Below, in pieces: positions 5,871 to 8,210 of a stretch of 8,210 nucleotides of DNA. Origin of the DNA: Bacillota bacterium. GTDB taxonomy: Bacteria > Bacillota > Clostridia > Oscillospirales > Ruminococcaceae. The notes below the pieces were generated by a model that saw only the letters and a list, made by a program, of their open reading frames with translations, was not told where the DNA came from and did not search any database. The stretch covers positions 1 to 8,210 of the forward strand of contig JAEXZK010000084.1 in the NCBI GenBank assembly GCA_023451415.1, read 5' to 3'. Made by a program: the position numbers and the translations under genes. Within the stretch, counting starts at the first letter, position 1; each line of letters starts with the position of its first letter.

Positions 5871-7223
5871 ATGGCGGTGTATGATCTGATGATCCGCGGC
5901 GGCTCTGTAGTGAGCCAAGGCAAGGTGGAGGCGGCCGACCTGGCCGTCAAGGACGGGAAGATCGCTGCGGTGGGGCCCAACCTGACCGGCAGCGCCCTGG
6001 AGGAGATCGACGCCTCCGGAAAGACCCTCCTGCCCGGCGGCTTCGACTGCCATGTCCACTTCAACGAGCCCGGCCACACCGACTGGGAGACCCTGGCCAC
6101 CGGAACGGCCGCCCTGGCGGCGGGAGGGATGACCTCCTTTGCCGACATGCCTCTCAACTCCCTGCCTGTGGTTACCGACGGTGAGGCCTTTGATCTCAAG
6201 CTGGCTGCCGCCGGGAAGAGCTGCATCACCGACTATGCCCTCTACGGCGGGCTGGTCCCCGGCAAGATCGACAAGATGCCGGAGCTGGCGGAGCGGGGTG
6301 TAGTAGGCTTCAAGGCCTTTACCTGCTTCAGCGGTCTGGCGGAATTTGAGGGCGCGGACGATGACACCCTCTACCATGGCATGGAGATGGCGGCAAAGCT
6401 GGGGCTACCCCTGTCCATTCACTGCGAGAACGGCGTCCTCATAGACGGCTTTACCAAGCGCCTCACCGCCCAGGGCAAGACCGGCGCCCTGGATTTTGTG
6501 GATTCCCGCCCCCCTATTACCGAGATCGAACCCATCGGCAAGGTCATCGCCCTGGCAAAGGCCACAGGCTGCGCCCTGCACATCGCGCACGTCAGCACCT
6601 GGGAAGGTGTGGAACTGGTGGCCCAGGCCCGGGCCGAGGGCTATGACGTCACCTGCGAGACGGTGCCTCAGTACCTCACCCTGCGGGCGGAGGAACTGCC
6701 CGAGATCGGCCCCCTGGGCAAGTGCTGCCCGCCCCTGCGCTACGGCGACAACCTGGAGCGCCTTTGGGAGCGCCTGCGGGAGGGGAAGATCCAGATGGTC
6801 TGCTCCGACCATTCTCCCGCTCCGGCGGAACTGAAGCGGGACCCCAATTTCTTTAAGGTCTGGGGAGGCATCTCCGGCTGCCAGTCCACCCTGAACACCC
6901 TGCTGGACGGCTGTGCCAAGGGCTGGCTCACCCTGCCCCAGGCCGCGGCCCTCATCGCCGAAAATCCTGCAAAGCGGTTCAGGCTCCCCGGCAAGGGCGC
7001 CCTGGCCGTGGGATACGACGCCGATGTAGCCATTGTGGATATGGAAGCGTCCTTTACCCTGAGAAGTGAGGACCTCCACTATCTCCACAAGGTTTCCCCC
7101 GTGGTGGGGCGCACCTTCCAGGGCAAGGTCTGCCAGACCCTCCTCCGGGGCGTCACCATCTTCCGGGACGGCCAGGTCTACCCCGGGGCCACAGGACGGT
7201 TCCTCCGCCCTGCCGAACAATAA
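5871..7223 (+). CDS. Cyclic amidohydrolase, allantoinase-like (AllB/dihydroorotase superfamily)
   Basis: This 450-residue metal-dependent hydrolase is the length expected for allantoinase, which opens the hydantoin ring of allantoin to allantoate. All binuclear-centre ligands are visible: His61 and His63 (DCHVHFNEPG), the carboxylated Lys148 (GFKAF), His184 (IHCEN), His240 (HIAHVST) and Asp313 (CSDHSP). Allantoinase-type blocks include ADMPLNSLP (91-99), WGGISGCQS (331-339) and HKVSPVVGRTFQG (406-418), which dihydroorotases lack. One motif departs: the family's usual E-T/S-C-P-H-Y is ETVPQYL at 263-269, closer to hydantoinases and dihydropyrimidinases. The substrate may therefore be allantoin or a related five- or six-membered cyclic ureide. 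No other ureide-pathway gene (allantoate amidohydrolase, ureidoglycolate genes) is in view. The start has a near-perfect ribosome binding site. It is co-directional with the BtpA-family gene 47 bases upstream and the flavoprotein gene 21 bases downstream. Confidence 0.85.
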   Translation: MAVYDLMIRGGSVVSQGKVEAADLAVKDGKIAAVGPNLTGSALEEIDASGKTLLPGGFDCHVHFNEPGHTDWETLATGTAALAAGGMTSFADMPLNSLPVVTDGEAFDLKLAAAGKSCITDYALYGGLVPGKIDKMPELAERGVVGFKAFTCFSGLAEFEGADDDTLYHGMEMAAKLGLPLSIHCENGVLIDGFTKRLTAQGKTGALDFVDSRPPITEIEPIGKVIALAKATGCALHIAHVSTWEGVELVAQARAEGYDVTCETVPQYLTLRAEELPEIGPLGKCCPPLRYGDNLERLWERLREGKIQMVCSDHSPAPAELKRDPNFFKVWGGISGCQSTLNTLLDGCAKGWLTLPQAAALIAENPAKRFRLPGKGALAVGYDADVAIVDMEASFTLRSEDLHYLHKVSPVVGRTFQGKVCQTLLRGVTIFRDGQVYPGATGRFLRPAEQ

Positions 7224-7244
7224 AAGCAGCAGGGAGGAAAGATG

Positions 7245-7763
7245 ATGGAAACGATGGAAGCGATCCGCCTCCGGCGGAGCTACCGGGGGCCCTTTGCCCC
7301 CGACCCGGTGCCCCGTGAGGATATGAGGGAAATCCTGGAGGCGGGTGTTTCGGCCCCCTCCGGCTGCAATCTCCAGACCACCCGCTTTGTGGGTGTGGAC
7401 GACCCGGCCCTGGCCCGCAGGCTGGCGGAGGCCTACGGCAAGGAGTGGGCTCTGACGGCTCCGGCCGCTGTGGTGCTTCTCACCAAAGAGCATCCCGAGA
7501 CCCCCGGGGGGACCCGTCACATCGAGGACTTTTCCGCAGCGGCGGAGAACATCCTGCTGGCCATCACCGCCAAGGGCTACGCCGGCGTGTGGATCGAGGG
7601 CCAGATCAGTGGCCAGCCCGCCAAGATCATGGCCGAACTCCTCCATGTGCCGGGGGATCTGACCCCGGTGGTGTACATCCCCTTCGGCGTCCCCACTGCG
7701 GAACCCAAGAAGGTGAACAAGAAACCCTTTGAGGAGCGCGCCTGGTTCAACGGCTGCCCCTGA
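7245..7763 (+). CDS. Nitroreductase-family FMN-dependent oxidoreductase
   Basis: This small cytoplasmic flavoprotein of 172 residues should bind FMN and use NAD(P)H to reduce a nitro, quinone, ene or similar group. It shows the N-terminal RLRRSYRGPF (8-17) FMN-phosphate segment, VSAPSGCNLQTTRFVGV (35-51), the ADFxAAxxN-type helix at 95-102 followed by LLAITAKGYAGVWIEG (104-119), and the closing FGVPTAEPKKVNKKPFEER (147-165). It is at the short end of the family (170-220). ATG codons occur at 7242 and 7245; AGGGAGG at 7231-7237 is only four bases from the first and seven from the second, so the second is preferred. It ends the operon, 12 bases before the terminator hairpin. Its natural substrate cannot be inferred; a redox step on the product of the amidohydrolase pathway is possible but unproven. 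Confidence 0.85.
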   Translation: METMEAIRLRRSYRGPFAPDPVPREDMREILEAGVSAPSGCNLQTTRFVGVDDPALARRLAEAYGKEWALTAPAAVVLLTKEHPETPGGTRHIEDFSAAAENILLAITAKGYAGVWIEGQISGQPAKIMAELLHVPGDLTPVVYIPFGVPTAEPKKVNKKPFEERAWFNGCP

Positions 7764-7775
7764 AAATGCGAAGAG

Positions 7776-7813
7776 AAAACGTCCTTACGCCAAATGGCGC
7801 AAGGACGTTTTTT
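7776..7813 (+). terminator. Intrinsic terminator closing the right-hand operon
   Basis: AAAACGTCCTT (7776-7786) pairs with AAGGACGTTTT (7801-7811), continued after one A/C mismatch by CGCC/GGCG around the loop AAAT (7792-7795). Six T bases at 7808-7813 end it. It lies 12 bases after the nitroreductase stop. On the - strand only a four-T run follows the hairpin, so it would be a weak terminator in that direction. Confidence 0.93.
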
Positions 7814-8006
7814 GTAAGAAACCATGGCACTGCCGGAAAACCTACACCCCATGCTGCAGATATTTGCAAGCCATATGCAGAACCACCTGAACGATGGACG
7901 GCGTTTGCAACATGGATGAAATTAAAAGAGCATGTGAACCCCTTTGCCAACAGAAGGAACCTTCCTTCCAGACAAATATCTTCCCGAACAGCGGGAGGAT
8001 ATTTAT
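7814..8006. other. Intergenic region with no convincing gene
   Basis: This stretch is less GC-rich than the genes on either side. Two very short + strand frames are present: ATG at 7824 (31 codons) and ATG at 7894 (38 codons, MDGVCNMDEIKRACEPLC at its start, ending in the hairpin at 7974-8004). Neither has a ribosome binding site, and the second begins right after an in-frame stop. They may be chance frames or eroded remnants. I see no RNA gene or promoter here. Confidence 0.5.
7974..8004 (-). terminator. Hairpin just downstream of the - strand gene, possible terminator
   Basis: AAATATCTTCCCG (7974-7986) and CGGGAGGATATTT (7992-8004) pair over 13 positions with one T-G wobble, around a five-base loop. 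It begins three bases past the stop codon of the - strand gene. Reading the - strand, the far arm ends in TTT followed by GTCTGG, so the U-run is weak. The position fits an operon end better than the tail does. Confidence 0.5.
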
Positions 8007-8210
8007 TTAGGTTCCCGGATATTTGGTGGTGGAGGACAGCTTGGCATGCTTAAAAATAAATTTTTCGATCATGATGGGCTCCCCACCCTTGAAGTAGGTC
8101 TTGTTGTAGAGCAGAGCCAGGGCAGCCTTGTGTCCTTCCAGGACCTGGGCTTCATAAGAGGAAAGCTGCACTGCTTCGATAGCCACCAGCATGGTGTCGT
8201 AGCCGCCAAT
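8007..8210 (-). CDS. C-terminal part of an unrecognised protein (5' end beyond window)
   Basis: The - strand is open from the right edge at 8210 to a TAA at 8007-8009, giving the last 67 residues of a protein whose start is outside the window. The codon use is GC-rich and like the neighbouring genes in most of its length, which supports a real gene. The visible segment starts IGGYDTMLVAIEAV, continues through an Ala/Leu-rich helix-like part, EGHKAALALLYNKTYFKGGE, and ends in a Lys/Ser/Thr-rich tail. I do not recognise the family. It converges on the right-hand operon, so it is a separate transcription unit. Confidence 0.65.
   Translation of the reverse strand: MGGYDTMLVAIEAVQLSSYEAQVLEGHKAALALLYNKTYFKGGEPIMIEKFIFKHAKLSSTTKYPGT

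Noticed and set aside
6405..7646. Open - strand frame of 413 codons opposite the amidohydrolase and nitroreductase genes
   Set aside because: It spans two well-supported + strand genes and the gap between them, its product is Gly/His/Gln-rich without a recognisable domain, and such long antisense frames are common in GC-rich coding DNA.
7766..8053. + strand frame of 95 codons after the nitroreductase gene
   Set aside because: It begins just before and runs through the intrinsic terminator, has no ribosome binding site, overlaps the - strand gene, and the product has no recognisable features.

Overview
The window reads as a chromosomal metabolic region from a moderately GC-rich Gram-positive anaerobe, most likely a gut clostridium of the Oscillospiraceae type (relatives of Flavonifractor, Intestinimonas or Lawsonibacter). 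This taxonomic guess rests on strong AGGAGG-type ribosome binding sites, a consensus TTGACG/TATAAT promoter, the GC-rich codon choice and the gene families present. It is inference, because no rRNA or other marker gene is in view.

Left block (2-4867, all on +): the 3' part of a PotD-type ABC solute-binding protein, two PotB/PotC-type permeases, a double-SIS sugar-phosphate isomerase/deglycase-like protein and a PfkB-family sugar kinase. The genes are packed closely (a 13-base overlap between the permeases, 14 bases between SIS and kinase), so they look like one operon. Transporter plus PfkB kinase plus SIS deglycase is the logic of fructosamine (Amadori product) uptake: import, phosphorylate the sugar, then release the amine and a sugar phosphate. 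Here the importer is of the polyamine/opine class. No transporter ATPase is in view; it may lie left of the window. A long GC-rich hairpin without a U-run separates the binding-protein gene from the permeases.

Middle (4868-5037): a 74-bp near-perfect palindrome (4905-4978) with 11-bp perfect ends, then a consensus sigma-A promoter (4990-5017) whose expected start site falls in or next to the ribosome binding site of the next gene.

Right block (5038-7813, +): a BtpA/SgcQ-family TIM-barrel protein, a cyclic amidohydrolase of the allantoinase group with all metal ligands but a hydantoinase-like PQYL motif, and a small nitroreductase-family flavoprotein, closed by a clear intrinsic terminator (7776-7813). 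The substrates are not known. One reading is that both blocks serve breakdown of a glycated or N-glycosyl nitrogen compound: kinase and SIS handle the sugar, BtpA a phosphosugar, and the amidohydrolase opens a ureide or hydantoin ring. The promoter and palindrome between the blocks also allow two unrelated operons.

Right end (7814-8210): about 190 bases with no convincing gene, a hairpin at 7974-8004, and the C-terminal part of an unrecognised protein on the - strand that runs off the window. I found no tRNA, rRNA, CRISPR array, transposase or phage gene.
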